Positions 1 through 8,139 of a stretch of DNA of 64,000 bases are shown one piece after another. The notes under the pieces were generated by a model. The model searched no databases and was not told the DNA's origin. It saw only the letters and a program-made list of their open reading frames with translations. Location: the IMG/VR virus record IMGVR_UViG_3300028920_000054, positions 26,362 through 90,361 of that record; one strand, written 5' to 3'. The position numbers and the translations under genes were made by a program. The number at the start of each line of letters is the position of its first letter. Position 1 is the first letter of the stretch. Source of the stretch: a virus.

Positions 1-1
1 G

Positions 2-343
2 AAAAAAGCCTTCCACCCAGATATTGTCTTTCTTCCTTCACCGACAGACGTTCACCAAGACCATTCAGTTGTTGCTCGGGAAGGTGTAAGGGCTTTTATG
101 GATTGTTCGGTTCTTGGATACGAAGCGCCACGAAATGAACCGCAGACACACCACACAATGTTTTACGAAATAACCGAAGGGCAGTTGGATAAAAAGGTAA
201 ATGCTATAAATTGTTACGTGAGTCAGTTGGAAGGAAGGCCACAGATGGGCGAAGACTTTATAAGAAGCCTTGCCAAGATACGTGGTGCTCAGATAGGAAA
301 AAAGTATGCAGAAGCGTTTACCGTATATAGGTATATCAATTGA
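2..343 (+). CDS. PIG-L (LmbE-like) deacetylase, C-terminal part
   Basis: The frame is open from the window edge, so the N-terminus and the usual first metal motif (HPDD-type) lie outside. The visible part has the family pattern PSPTDVHQDH followed by an alanine/arginine-rich helix, which is the second metal-binding region of PIG-L zinc deacetylases. These remove N-acetyl groups from GlcNAc-type sugars. It is the first visible gene of a tightly overlapped glycan-modification operon, and its TGA shares bases with the TTG start of the next gene. An in-frame ATG at 98 is internal to the motif region and is not the start. Substrate unknown. Confidence 0.75.
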   Translation, partial: KKAFHPDIVFLPSPTDVHQDHSVVAREGVRAFMDCSVLGYEAPRNEPQTHHTMFYEITEGQLDKKVNAINCYVSQLEGRPQMGEDFIRSLAKIRGAQIGKKYAEAFTVYRYIN

Positions 344-912
344 AGTTTTCAGACCTTAAAGAACCGATAAGATTGTATGCCGGTGATATTCCCTTGTGGC
401 GAAAGGACAATATTGTTGGGCTATCCTTAACCAGAGACGATGGGCGGCACATAAAACACGATATAACAATTCCATTTCCATTAGACGATGGTTCGGTTGA
501 CAGATTTGAATCGGAAAGCGTATTTGAATATATAAAACCAACTAAACTACACAGCGTTATCAATGAGATACACAGGATATTAAGGGTCGGTGGACTCTTT
601 AGATTGTCGGTTCCAGACTATAGAAGCCCAATAATGTACGACAGGTGTTTGAAGTGTGACGGTAAAATTTACGAAGACCCGTTTGGAGGAAAGGGTGTTG
701 TGTGGTTTCCAACTATTGAATCAATGGTATGGTTGTTGGAAAAGACACAGTTTAAAAATGTGGAATACCTACACTATTATCTTCTAGATGGAACACCCGT
801 TGCGAAAAAGATAGACCATTCACTTGGCAAGATACAGCGAACACCGGATTTTGATATCAGAGTAAAAGATACGGGACTACCGCTTTCTTTGGTGGTGGAT
901 TTGGTGAAATAA
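340..912 (+). CDS. Truncated class I methyltransferase-like protein
   Basis: The 190-residue product begins at a TTG that overlaps the preceding stop (TTGA). Around residues 75-95 it has the pattern EIHRILRVGGLFRLSVPDY, typical of the motif IV-V region of SAM-dependent methyltransferases near sugar genes. The glycine-rich motif I (GxGxG) normally found near the N-terminus is absent, so this is a short or divergent member and may not bind SAM conventionally. Its position between a deacetylase and a radical-SAM-like gene suggests sugar or surface-polymer tailoring, but activity is not assured. Confidence 0.5.
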   Translation: MKFSDLKEPIRLYAGDIPLWRKDNIVGLSLTRDDGRHIKHDITIPFPLDDGSVDRFESESVFEYIKPTKLHSVINEIHRILRVGGLFRLSVPDYRSPIMYDRCLKCDGKIYEDPFGGKGVVWFPTIESMVWLLEKTQFKNVEYLHYYLLDGTPVAKKIDHSLGKIQRTPDFDIRVKDTGLPLSLVVDLVK

Positions 913-1211
913 TGGATACAATCGGTGGTTTGATAGACAAGTTGATAACTGTAGATACAAAGATGTGGAACAACCAAGAACTTCTTTACGAAATTAGAAG
1001 AATGTCTTTTGAAGAATTTAAAGAAAGATATATAGACGACAAAGACGGAACGTTTGATTTGTGGAATACACTTAAAAAATGTTGTGACCTTAACGTTCAA
1101 CGGAGCGACCTGATAGACGAAATAGACGAAACCATTGTAACGCTTGCACGAAAAACAGTATATGGTGAAGCGACAGACGGTTTTGTTCAAAAAAAGCACA
1201 AAACATATTAA
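912..1211 (+). CDS. Small helical protein of the glycan island
   Basis: This 99-residue protein starts at an ATG overlapping the previous TAA by one base. The N-terminus (MDTIGGLIDKL) and the charged, helix-favouring composition resemble small proteins often found beside polysaccharide genes. I recognise no catalytic motif, signal peptide or membrane segment. Its tight spacing argues that it is translated with the sugar genes. Function unknown. Confidence 0.6.
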   Translation: MDTIGGLIDKLITVDTKMWNNQELLYEIRRMSFEEFKERYIDDKDGTFDLWNTLKKCCDLNVQRSDLIDEIDETIVTLARKTVYGEATDGFVQKKHKTY

Positions 1212-1212
1212 T

Positions 1213-1902
1213 ATGATTACAAAAGTAGAAGACTTCAGAATACAGTTAAGCAACGTATGTAATATGAACCACAAGAAGTGTCCGGTAAGCGTGTACACCG
1301 AAAGAAAACACCTTCCGCTTAAATACGTTACGCAGATAATATATGAACTTTCAGAACTTGGATACGTTGGGTCAATAGGATTTCACTGTTATAATGAACC
1401 GACAATAGACCCACGGCTTTACTACATAATGAACTATACAAGAAAGATGCTTCCAAGGTCAACTATAATAATATGGACAAACGGAAAGATTCTTACCAAA
1501 GAACTGCTTCTTGACTTTTCCGAAATAGGCAATATAAAGTATTTTGTTTCAAGATATGACAATAGTATAACAAAGTCAATGTTCGACGATGTGGGTATAA
1601 GCGATGTTTCGTGGCTTGGGGTAGATGAAAACAAAATGGACGACAGGCTTTGTTGGTACGATAGAGATTGCAATCAACACAATACTCCGTGTACCGCACC
1701 GTATAGACAACTTTCGATTGATTACATGGGAAATGTTGTGATTTGCTGTATGGATTGGAAGTCATCTGTTGTGTTCGGTAATATAAAGGATAGTTCACTT
1801 ATTTATATTTTGAGTTCTGAAGAAATGAAACGAACGTCAAACGAACTTGCTGTGGGAATAAGAAGACATCCGCTGTGCAAAAGGTGTAGGACAAGAAGAT
1901 GA
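1213..1902 (+). CDS. Radical-SAM/SPASM-like protein with an altered cluster motif
   Basis: I chose the ATG at 1213 (229 residues) because it follows the upstream stop directly. An in-frame start at 1144 would overlap the previous gene by 68 bp. The first beta strand leads into Cys16-x3-His20-x2-Cys23-Pro. This is the CX3CX2C signature that binds the radical-SAM [4Fe-4S] cluster, except that the middle cysteine is histidine (CAC codon at 1270-1272). A GFHCYNEP stretch resembles the SAM-binding GGEP motif. A C-terminal cysteine set (CTAPY, VICCMDW, CKRC) fits a SPASM-type auxiliary cluster domain. A neighbouring aminotransferase and sulfotransferase suggest modification of a sugar or peptide; the substrate is unknown. 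Confidence 0.65.
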   Translation: MITKVEDFRIQLSNVCNMNHKKCPVSVYTERKHLPLKYVTQIIYELSELGYVGSIGFHCYNEPTIDPRLYYIMNYTRKMLPRSTIIIWTNGKILTKELLLDFSEIGNIKYFVSRYDNSITKSMFDDVGISDVSWLGVDENKMDDRLCWYDRDCNQHNTPCTAPYRQLSIDYMGNVVICCMDWKSSVVFGNIKDSSLIYILSSEEMKRTSNELAVGIRRHPLCKRCRTRR

Positions 1903-2981
1903 AAAGTCATGGCACATTAATACCAATTTATAAACAGTACCTTCCAAATGTTAGCTGTGTATTGGATGCAATAAATTCCACGTGGATTTCTTCTTCGATG
2001 GGAAAGTATAAAGACTTAGCGATAGAAGAACTCAGACGGATAACTGGTTGCAAATATGTCATTCTAACTTCAAGCGGAACTACTGCAATGCACCTTGTTG
2101 CAAAGTCATTAAGATACAAGCACCCAGACATAAATACGTTGGTTATCCCAGACAATGTTTATGTTGCAGCAATAAATCCGTTTTTATATGATGGGGAATA
2201 CTGGAATCTCAAACTATCTAACACGGACGAATCAACGTGGAACATGGTGGATGAAATACCCGAAGAACGATGCGCTGTATTGATCGTTCATAACATTGGC
2301 AATGTAATTAATGTGCCGGAACTAAAAAGAAAGCACCCAAGCGCTGTATTTGTAGAAGATAATTGTGAAGGATTTTTGGGTGAATACGAAGGAAAACCAA
2401 CAGATTCAGAGTCTTTGTGTTCGGCAATTTCTTTTTACGGAAACAAAACCTTGTCAAGCGGAGAAGGAGGGGCTTTTGTTACAAATGACAAAGACATTTT
2501 TGAATACGCATATCGGCTTCATTCACAGGGGGAAACAGAAAAGAGATTTGTATATGACATGCTTGGATACAACTACAGGATGACGAATGTGGCGGCAGCA
2601 ATTCTGTGTGGACAGATAGAAAGCATTGATAACATACTAGAAATGAAGGGGCGCATTTTTGACAGATATAGGTCTGAACTTGGGCATCTATCACAGGAAA
2701 TAGACCCAAACACCAAAAATGCAAACTGGATGTTCGGTGTCAGGATAAAGGGAAGTTCTTACGAAACCACAAAAAAATATTTTGAAAAGCACCATATAGA
2801 AACAAGGCCAATGTTTTACCCACTAATGACACATACACACCTTCCGATACGTGAGTGTGGAGAAGCTGCCAAAATCCTTTCAAAAGAATGTGTCTTACTA
2901 CCCAGCTATCCAGAACTTTTAACCGAAGACGTAAAACACATCATAAGAACTGTTAAAGAATATAAGGCGACAATATCTTGA
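1899..2981 (+). CDS. DegT/DnrJ/EryC1 sugar aminotransferase (perosamine synthase-like)
   Basis: This full-length (360 aa) PLP-dependent aminotransferase starts in an ATGA overlap. The N-terminal IPIYKQYLPN...STWISS pattern, the phosphate-binding SSGTTAMHL, VEDNCE, and SFYGNKTLSSGEGG with PLP lysine K183 are all diagnostic of the DegT family. The N-terminal pattern is closest to GDP-perosamine synthases, which aminate GDP-4-keto-6-deoxy-mannose. That compound is the product of the Gmd encoded about 1 kb downstream, so the two could act in sequence. Family assignment is firm; the exact sugar is inference. Confidence 0.85.
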   Translation: MKSHGTLIPIYKQYLPNVSCVLDAINSTWISSSMGKYKDLAIEELRRITGCKYVILTSSGTTAMHLVAKSLRYKHPDINTLVIPDNVYVAAINPFLYDGEYWNLKLSNTDESTWNMVDEIPEERCAVLIVHNIGNVINVPELKRKHPSAVFVEDNCEGFLGEYEGKPTDSESLCSAISFYGNKTLSSGEGGAFVTNDKDIFEYAYRLHSQGETEKRFVYDMLGYNYRMTNVAAAILCGQIESIDNILEMKGRIFDRYRSELGHLSQEIDPNTKNANWMFGVRIKGSSYETTKKYFEKHHIETRPMFYPLMTHTHLPIRECGEAAKILSKECVLLPSYPELLTEDVKHIIRTVKEYKATIS

Positions 2982-3562
2982 ATATCTTAGTGGCAGGAAT
3001 GCACAAAAGCGGAAGTACCGCACTTTTTAACATAATCAGGTTTTGTTTTGAAGATGTTTATTCGTCTTGGTGTGGTTATTATAACGAAAAAAACGAAGCA
3101 AAAACACACCTTTTAAAAACACACGCATACAGCAAAGAACTTAGGGACTGGGCAGATATTATTTTTACAACAAAGCGGGACATGAAGGATTCTATTTCGT
3201 CTGCAAAAAGATTTCTAACTACAGAAAATATTCCATACGACTTCAATGAATATCTCAAACTTAATACGAAATATTATAACGACTGGAAAGAATATTCAGA
3301 TTACGAATTTGTGTATGAACGATACATAGAAGACCCAATAAAAATAATAACCGAAATTTCATCAGTACTTGGTGTTTCAATAGATGCTGAAAAGGTTTAT
3401 TCAATGCTCATGGAGTTGATATCCGATAAAAGCCTTATCTTCGGAGATTATACAAACCATATTATAACAAGCAAGAATTTGGTTGGGAAAATGATTGTAG
3501 GTGGTTATGCTGATTATCTTACCAAAGAGGAAATAGAAGCAATTGATTCTTATATCCCATAG
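2978..3562 (+). CDS. P-loop sulfotransferase-like protein
   Basis: The 194-residue protein starts at TTG in a TTGA overlap with the aminotransferase stop. The N-terminus MNILVAGMHKSGSTALFN fits the 5'-phosphosulfate loop of PAPS-dependent sulfotransferases. TTKRDMKDSISS around residue 70 fits the 3'-phosphate-binding RDxxD/S motif. It probably transfers sulfate, or binds a related nucleotide, to a glycan made by the operon. It is shorter than typical sulfotransferases. The 3' end overlaps the next gene by 20 bp. Confidence 0.65.
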   Translation: MNILVAGMHKSGSTALFNIIRFCFEDVYSSWCGYYNEKNEAKTHLLKTHAYSKELRDWADIIFTTKRDMKDSISSAKRFLTTENIPYDFNEYLKLNTKYYNDWKEYSDYEFVYERYIEDPIKIITEISSVLGVSIDAEKVYSMLMELISDKSLIFGDYTNHIITSKNLVGKMIVGGYADYLTKEEIEAIDSYIP

Positions 3563-3968
3563 GGGCAATGTTTCGGGAAAGACTGAGGAAGAAAACAACC
3601 CAGACTATATCAATTCTGCGCTTAAGAATTTTGATTGCGAAGTTGACGTTTGGCATTACGATGGTTGGTATCTTGGACACGACAAGCCCGAACATGAAAT
3701 AGAAGAATCCTTTTTAAGGCAAGAAGGGTTGTGGTGTCACGCAAAAACAGAATGGACGCTATACTCCTTAATGGGTTTAGGGGTAAGGTGCTTTTTCCAC
3801 AACACCGATGCGGTTACGTTAACTTCAGATGGTTATTTGTGGACATATCCCGGCAGGACATTAACCCCAAGTTCAATATGCGTCTTGCCCGAAATGCGTG
3901 GTATAACCAAAACAATTATGAGACCATGTGCAGGGTTTTGTAGCGACAGAATAGGAGAATATGTTTGA
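3543..3968 (+). CDS. Glycerophosphodiester phosphodiesterase-like protein
   Basis: The 141-residue product starts at TTG and opens with ILISHRGN, the catalytic HRG of the GDPD TIM-barrel family. It is followed by [20 protein letters not shown] (metal-binding E/D and H), WCHAK and FFHNTDA, all recurrent in short GDPD-like proteins of phage and environmental genomes. It is about half the length of a normal GDPD, so it is a minimal or divergent barrel. Its context is glycan or lipid-headgroup tailoring. Confidence 0.65.
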   Translation: MILISHRGNVSGKTEEENNPDYINSALKNFDCEVDVWHYDGWYLGHDKPEHEIEESFLRQEGLWCHAKTEWTLYSLMGLGVRCFFHNTDAVTLTSDGYLWTYPGRTLTPSSICVLPEMRGITKTIMRPCAGFCSDRIGEYV

Positions 3969-4966
3969 AAGCACTTGTAAGTGGGGTCACAGGACAGGAT
4001 GGTTCGTATCTTACTGAAATTCTTTTAGATAAGGGATACGAAGTTCACGGAATTGTAAGAAGGTCAAGTTCACTAAACACCGCAAGAATAGACCATCTTT
4101 ACAAAGATCAGCACGAAGACACGAAACTTCACCTTCACTTTGGCGACTTGTCTGTGTCTGGTCAATTAATGGAGCTTGTTGGTGACATCAAGCCGGATGA
4201 AATTTATAATCTTGCAGCAATGTCTCACGTAAAAGTTAGCTTTGAAGTACCAGAATATACTGGAGATATAGTTGGACTTGGGACACTAAGGATGCTTGAG
4301 GCGATAAGAAGGGCACACCCGAAAGCAAGGATGTATCAAGCTTCGTCGTCAGAGTTATGGGGGTCTTCACCTCCACCACAGAACGAAGATACTCCGTTTA
4401 GTCCACAAAGCCCATACGCCATAGCAAAGCTATATGCTTACCATATGGTAAAGAATTATCGAGAAGCCTACGGAATCTTTGCAAGTAACGGAATATTGAC
4501 AAATCACGAATCGGCTCGTCGTGGGGAGACTTTCGTAACACGTAAGATTACACGTGCAGCAACAAGGATAAAGTTAGGACTGCAAGACAAATTATACCTT
4601 GGGAACCTTGAAGCTAAGCGTGATTGGAGCCACGCTAAAGATTTTTGTAGCGCAATGGTTCTTATACTCCAACACGAAAAACCAGACGACTTTGTTATAG
4701 CAAGTGGGGTAATGAGAACAGTAAGGGAGTTTTTGGAAGCAGTTTTTACACGATTAGATTTAGACTATAAGGACTATGTTGAAATCGACCAACGCTATTA
4801 CAGGCCAACAGAAGTAGACGCCCTGTGTGGTGATTCTTCAAAGGCAAGAAAGGTTCTAGGGTGGGAACCGAAGATTACATTTGACCAACTTGTTGATGAA
4901 ATGGTTGAATCGGATATGGAGCTTGCTAAGAAGGAATTGGTTTTAAAAGAGGCTGGTTTTGATTAA
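3965..4966 (+). CDS. gmd: GDP-mannose 4,6-dehydratase
   Basis: Converts GDP-D-mannose to GDP-4-keto-6-deoxy-D-mannose. It is a full-length SDR protein (333 aa) with the N-terminal NADP loop [43 protein letters not shown] and the catalytic Y151-x3-K155. [16 protein letters not shown] and RDWSHAKDF are also present, so every hallmark of Gmd is visible. The start is TTG in a TTGA overlap. Together with the fcl-like gene at 5408 it supplies GDP-L-fucose for the fucosyltransferase at 6328. It could also feed the DegT aminotransferase. Confidence 0.96.
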   Translation: MKALVSGVTGQDGSYLTEILLDKGYEVHGIVRRSSSLNTARIDHLYKDQHEDTKLHLHFGDLSVSGQLMELVGDIKPDEIYNLAAMSHVKVSFEVPEYTGDIVGLGTLRMLEAIRRAHPKARMYQASSSELWGSSPPPQNEDTPFSPQSPYAIAKLYAYHMVKNYREAYGIFASNGILTNHESARRGETFVTRKITRAATRIKLGLQDKLYLGNLEAKRDWSHAKDFCSAMVLILQHEKPDDFVIASGVMRTVREFLEAVFTRLDLDYKDYVEIDQRYYRPTEVDALCGDSSKARKVLGWEPKITFDQLVDEMVESDMELAKKELVLKEAGFD

Positions 4967-5411
4967 ACGATTTAAGGATGAAACCAAACTTGTTGCGAAG
5001 TGGACTGCTAAAATAAGGGGCGGATATTACTTCCACGTTTTTCTATGGCAAGACCAAGACAGTTTCGATGAAAACACCTATGACAAGGTTCCAAATTCTT
5101 GTCTTGGTTGTGTAGATTTTGTTCCATGGACTTTGTTTATAGACAAAGGCACTGAAATACGAGTGGTAAAACCAAAGTTAGGCGAAATACATTTTATAAA
5201 AGAAAAGTGGAATACCGAAATTGTTGCACACGAATTGTGTCACGCATTGATACATAGACTCAGGGTGGTAGAGCCAAGCGTGGAAAAGGTTATAGATCAA
5301 GAAGATGACGCAGAAGAAGATGTGTGCTATTGGTTTGGAAGATTATTTAACGATATTTATAGACTATTGTGGGAAGTAGACCCACCAAAGGGATTTGGAA
5401 AACAACAATGA
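4959..5411 (+). CDS. Small HEXXH zinc peptidase-like protein
   Basis: The 150-residue protein starts at TTG eight bases inside gmd. It carries [12 protein letters not shown] with HELCH at residues 91-95, the zinc/catalytic HEXXH motif of minimal metallopeptidases. A downstream acidic [11 protein letters not shown] may supply the third ligand. There is no signal peptide or membrane segment, so it probably acts in the cytoplasm. Its presence inside a nucleotide-sugar operon is unexpected. The substrate cannot be told. Confidence 0.6.
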   Translation: MIKRFKDETKLVAKWTAKIRGGYYFHVFLWQDQDSFDENTYDKVPNSCLGCVDFVPWTLFIDKGTEIRVVKPKLGEIHFIKEKWNTEIVAHELCHALIHRLRVVEPSVEKVIDQEDDAEEDVCYWFGRLFNDIYRLLWEVDPPKGFGKQQ

Positions 5412-6331
5412 GAATAGTCGTTACAGGTGGCAGTGGATTCTTAGGCAAATACGTTGTTGAACGGATTGGTGGAATTAGTGCGAATCATTCGGAATATGAT
5501 TTCGTAAGTGCTGAGGACGTAAAGCGGATGTATGATGAATTAAATCCAGATATTGTAATACATCTTGCCGCAAGAGTCGGTGGAATTGGCTTCAATATGG
5601 ACTACCCAGCAGTCCTTTTTTATGAAAACATAATGATGGGAACACAACTATTACACGAAGGATATGTTAGGGGGATAAAAAAGTTTATTAGCATTGGAAC
5701 CACCTGTTCTTATCCAAAGCATACCCCCATCCCGTTTAAGGAGTGCGATATATGGAATGGATATCCAGAAGAAACAAATGCCCCCTATGGTATGGCTAAA
5801 AAAATGCTCCTTGTCCAGTCCCAAGCATATAGAAAACAATATGGTTTTAATTCAATCTTTTTGATACCAACAAATATGTATGGATGCAGAGATAATTTTG
5901 ATTATAATTCATCACACGTTATACCATCACTAATAAGGAAATTCAAGGAACATGATGATGTTATAATATGGGGAGATGGGAGCGCAACTAGGGACTTTAT
6001 ATATGTTGAGGATGCTGTAGATGCAATTGTCCTTGCACTTGAAAAATATAATGGAATTGAACCCATAAACATCGGAACGGGAAAACAAACATCAATAAGT
6101 GAATTAGTAAAAATAATAACAAACATAACGTCATTTAGTGGCGATATACATTGGGACAAATCAAAACCAAATGGACAACCAGTTAGAATGCTAGACACAT
6201 CGGTAGCTAAGACAGAACTTGGATTTGAAGCTAAAACTCAAATTTACGAAGGATTAGAAAAAACAATAGCTTGGTACGAAGATGCTTATAAATGCCTAGC
6301 GCCCAAAGGAGGTACCACCAGCGTAAGTTGA
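5408..6331 (+). CDS. fcl: GDP-L-fucose synthase (3,5-epimerase/4-reductase)
   Basis: Converts GDP-4-keto-6-deoxymannose to GDP-L-fucose using NADPH. The ATG at 5408 overlaps the previous stop (ATGA) and begins [13 protein letters not shown]. Diagnostic features are HLAARVGGIGFN, SIGTTCSYPKH, the catalytic APYGMAKK (Y127/K131), PTNMYGCRDNFD, SSHVIPSLIRKF, and WGDGSATRDFIYVEDA. The length (307 aa) is typical. It pairs with gmd two genes upstream; the peptidase gene lies between them. Confidence 0.95.
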   Translation: MRIVVTGGSGFLGKYVVERIGGISANHSEYDFVSAEDVKRMYDELNPDIVIHLAARVGGIGFNMDYPAVLFYENIMMGTQLLHEGYVRGIKKFISIGTTCSYPKHTPIPFKECDIWNGYPEETNAPYGMAKKMLLVQSQAYRKQYGFNSIFLIPTNMYGCRDNFDYNSSHVIPSLIRKFKEHDDVIIWGDGSATRDFIYVEDAVDAIVLALEKYNGIEPINIGTGKQTSISELVKIITNITSFSGDIHWDKSKPNGQPVRMLDTSVAKTELGFEAKTQIYEGLEKTIAWYEDAYKCLAPKGGTTSVS

Positions 6332-7227
6332 AAACCATAAAGATTAATTTTTCCAATTGGTGGGGGTTCGGAATAGAAGAATGGAGGGCTATGTTCTCTT
6401 TTCTTGATTACAATTTTGTTCTTAGTCTTCATCCAGATTATGTTATATTTTCAAATACAGCAGAAAGAAGTATGCCAACCATCCATTGCGAAAGACGCGT
6501 TAAGAAAATATTCTTCATGGGTGAAATTATAGATGTTGACATGTCTAAATGCGATTGGGCGTTTGGAGATAATTACGTAAACAGCCCAAGGCACTTCAGG
6601 ATGCCATACTATGTTATAAGGATGTTGTATACAGGAACACCACTTGATTCGCTCATAAAAAATATAGACACAGAACAGGTAAAGTATGAAAAGACAAAAT
6701 TCTGTAATTTCCTTTTTTCAAATACAAGAGATGGTGAAACTAGGAATAGATTTTTTAAAGAACTGTCAAAATATAAGAAGGTAGATTCGGCAGGCACTTC
6801 GTTCAATAATATGGGGTTTGTTTTGGGTGGAAGACAGGGAACCAAGGTTGGCGGATATACGAAATATCCTGAAAAAATGAGATTTCTCAGAGATTATAAG
6901 TTCACAATAGCATTTGAAAACAACAGAAGCGATTATAACCCAAATTCAGGATATACGACGGAAAAACTTACAGAGCCAATGCTAGTAAATAGTATCCCAA
7001 TTTACAGGGGCAATCCAAGAATTGGTGAAGAATTTAACACAAACAGCTTTTTTAATTATTATGACTTTCGTTCAGAAAAAGAATTCATAGACTACATAAT
7101 TGAAGTTGATAAAAACGACTATCTGTATGAAGGGATGTTGGAAGAACCGTGGTTGCTTGGGAACAAATTGACAAAACAGCTAGATGTAAAAGCGATTAAG
7201 CGGCAGTTTGAGAAGATATTTAGATAG
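6328..7227 (+). CDS. GT10 family alpha-fucosyltransferase
   Basis: The 299-residue protein carries the GT10 hallmark YKFTIAFENN...YTTEKLTEPML...IPIYRGNP, the donor-binding motif of alpha-1,3/1,4-fucosyltransferases. The N-terminus KTIKINFSNWWGFG is also typical. I place the start at TTG 6328 (TTGA overlap with fcl), following the operon's habit and an AGGAGG at 6307-6312. An in-frame ATG at 6292 lies upstream of that site. It should transfer L-fucose from the GDP-fucose made by the two upstream enzymes to a glycan acceptor. Confidence 0.88.
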   Translation: MKTIKINFSNWWGFGIEEWRAMFSFLDYNFVLSLHPDYVIFSNTAERSMPTIHCERRVKKIFFMGEIIDVDMSKCDWAFGDNYVNSPRHFRMPYYVIRMLYTGTPLDSLIKNIDTEQVKYEKTKFCNFLFSNTRDGETRNRFFKELSKYKKVDSAGTSFNNMGFVLGGRQGTKVGGYTKYPEKMRFLRDYKFTIAFENNRSDYNPNSGYTTEKLTEPMLVNSIPIYRGNPRIGEEFNTNSFFNYYDFRSEKEFIDYIIEVDKNDYLYEGMLEEPWLLGNKLTKQLDVKAIKRQFEKIFR

Positions 7228-7245
7228 GGTGGTAGGGTAAGAACG

Positions 7246-7614
7246 ATGATATATTCGGGAACAAATAGAACAAGAAAATGTCACACGGCATATTATTACT
7301 ATAACACAGACGCAACGGACACAACAAGTTCAACAGAAACGTCTGGAACGACCGAAAACACACCCTTTGGCTACGAAATAAGCGAATTCTGCCACATCAC
7401 ATATATTGAACTAGCGATAAGGGTTGTTGTAGAAAGGCAACGACCCACCTATGCTACTCGGTTAACGTTTATGGCCACCCAAGAGAAACACAACACCGAA
7501 CTTTCTATTATGTTACGCAACACCAGAAAAAGATGTTGGGATAAGCTACTTACAATAAACGAAACAGGAAAAGAACGTGTAAAAAGAATGAGAAGGATGC
7601 AAAGAGCGTGTTAA
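7246..7614 (+). CDS. Hypothetical protein with a Thr/Ser-rich segment
   Basis: This 122-residue protein has a low-complexity Thr/Ser/Glu stretch at residues 22-42 and a strongly basic C-terminus (KERVKRMRRMQRAC). There is no recognisable domain, signal peptide or membrane span. It follows the fucosyltransferase after a short gap with only a weak purine-rich stretch as ribosome-binding site, so translation is less certain than for its neighbours. Confidence 0.45.
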   Translation: MIYSGTNRTRKCHTAYYYYNTDATDTTSSTETSGTTENTPFGYEISEFCHITYIELAIRVVVERQRPTYATRLTFMATQEKHNTELSIMLRNTRKRCWDKLLTINETGKERVKRMRRMQRAC

Positions 7615-7615
7615 A

Positions 7616-8065
7616 ATGAAAAACTTTAGTTGCCCCATGGGGCTAACAAATAAAGATGCGATGTGTGTTGAGTGCAAAGAAGCAAAGCCAGTCAAGGTTG
7701 AAGGTTCTACGTGTGGAGGACCAGCTGGTATCAGTGGCTTTTGGTTAAAATTTCCAGATGGAAAATCATCAAGCATTATACCTGCGTCAGAAGAAACGAT
7801 TGAATCTAAATATTCAGAACTTACGGATGGATTTGGAACATGCACAGAGTGGAACAAGAAAAAGGTAGCGTTTTGTTGCGGATGTGGCGGAGTGATTAGG
7901 TGTATATGCGGCTATAGCACAATGTTTTGTTTATGTGCCATTCAAACAGAACCGTGGAAATCAGCCCACGGAAAATGCCCATTTTGTGGAAGATCGTGCA
8001 CCATTATTCACGCCAAGGGGTTCGCTCGAAGTAATTTTGATGCCACACGATGTGTTTCTCCGTAA
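7616..8065 (+). CDS. Cysteine-rich probable zinc-binding protein
   Basis: This 149-residue protein contains many paired cysteines: CVEC near the N-terminus, then a cluster CCGCGG, CICGY, FCLC and CPFCGRSC in the second half. The spacing suggests two or more zinc ribbons. The family is not recognised. It is the last gene before the intergenic region with a promoter and terminator that leads into the capsid genes. Confidence 0.6.
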   Translation: MKNFSCPMGLTNKDAMCVECKEAKPVKVEGSTCGGPAGISGFWLKFPDGKSSSIIPASEETIESKYSELTDGFGTCTEWNKKKVAFCCGCGGVIRCICGYSTMFCLCAIQTEPWKSAHGKCPFCGRSCTIIHAKGFARSNFDATRCVSP

Positions 8066-8103
8066 TAATAGCGCATAAATGGTACGTCTATGTACGTATT
8101 AAT

Positions 8104-8130
8104 GCTTGACAAAATACGATAGCTAGTGTA
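8104..8130 (+). repeat. 27-bp direct repeat, copy 1
   Basis: Identical over 27 bp to 63779-63805, about 55.7 kb away. It contains a TTGACA -35 box. The other copy lies directly upstream of a tnpB gene, so this may be a captured or residual transposon promoter segment. Similarity ends at 8131. Confidence 0.85.
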
Positions 8131-8134
8131 AGGT
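8106..8134 (+). promoter_or_regulatory. Probable sigma-70-type promoter
   Basis: TTGACA at 8106-8111 and TAAGGT at 8129-8134 are separated by 17 bp, the spacer seen at most promoter candidates in this window. The -10 is weak. Transcription would start near 8141, upstream of a short ORF and a terminator. Confidence 0.5.
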
Positions 8135-8139
8135 GCAAG

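Noticed and set aside
777-1298. Minus-strand 173-residue frame
   Set aside because: Antisense to three well-supported overlapping plus-strand genes; hydrophobic composition typical of antisense frames.
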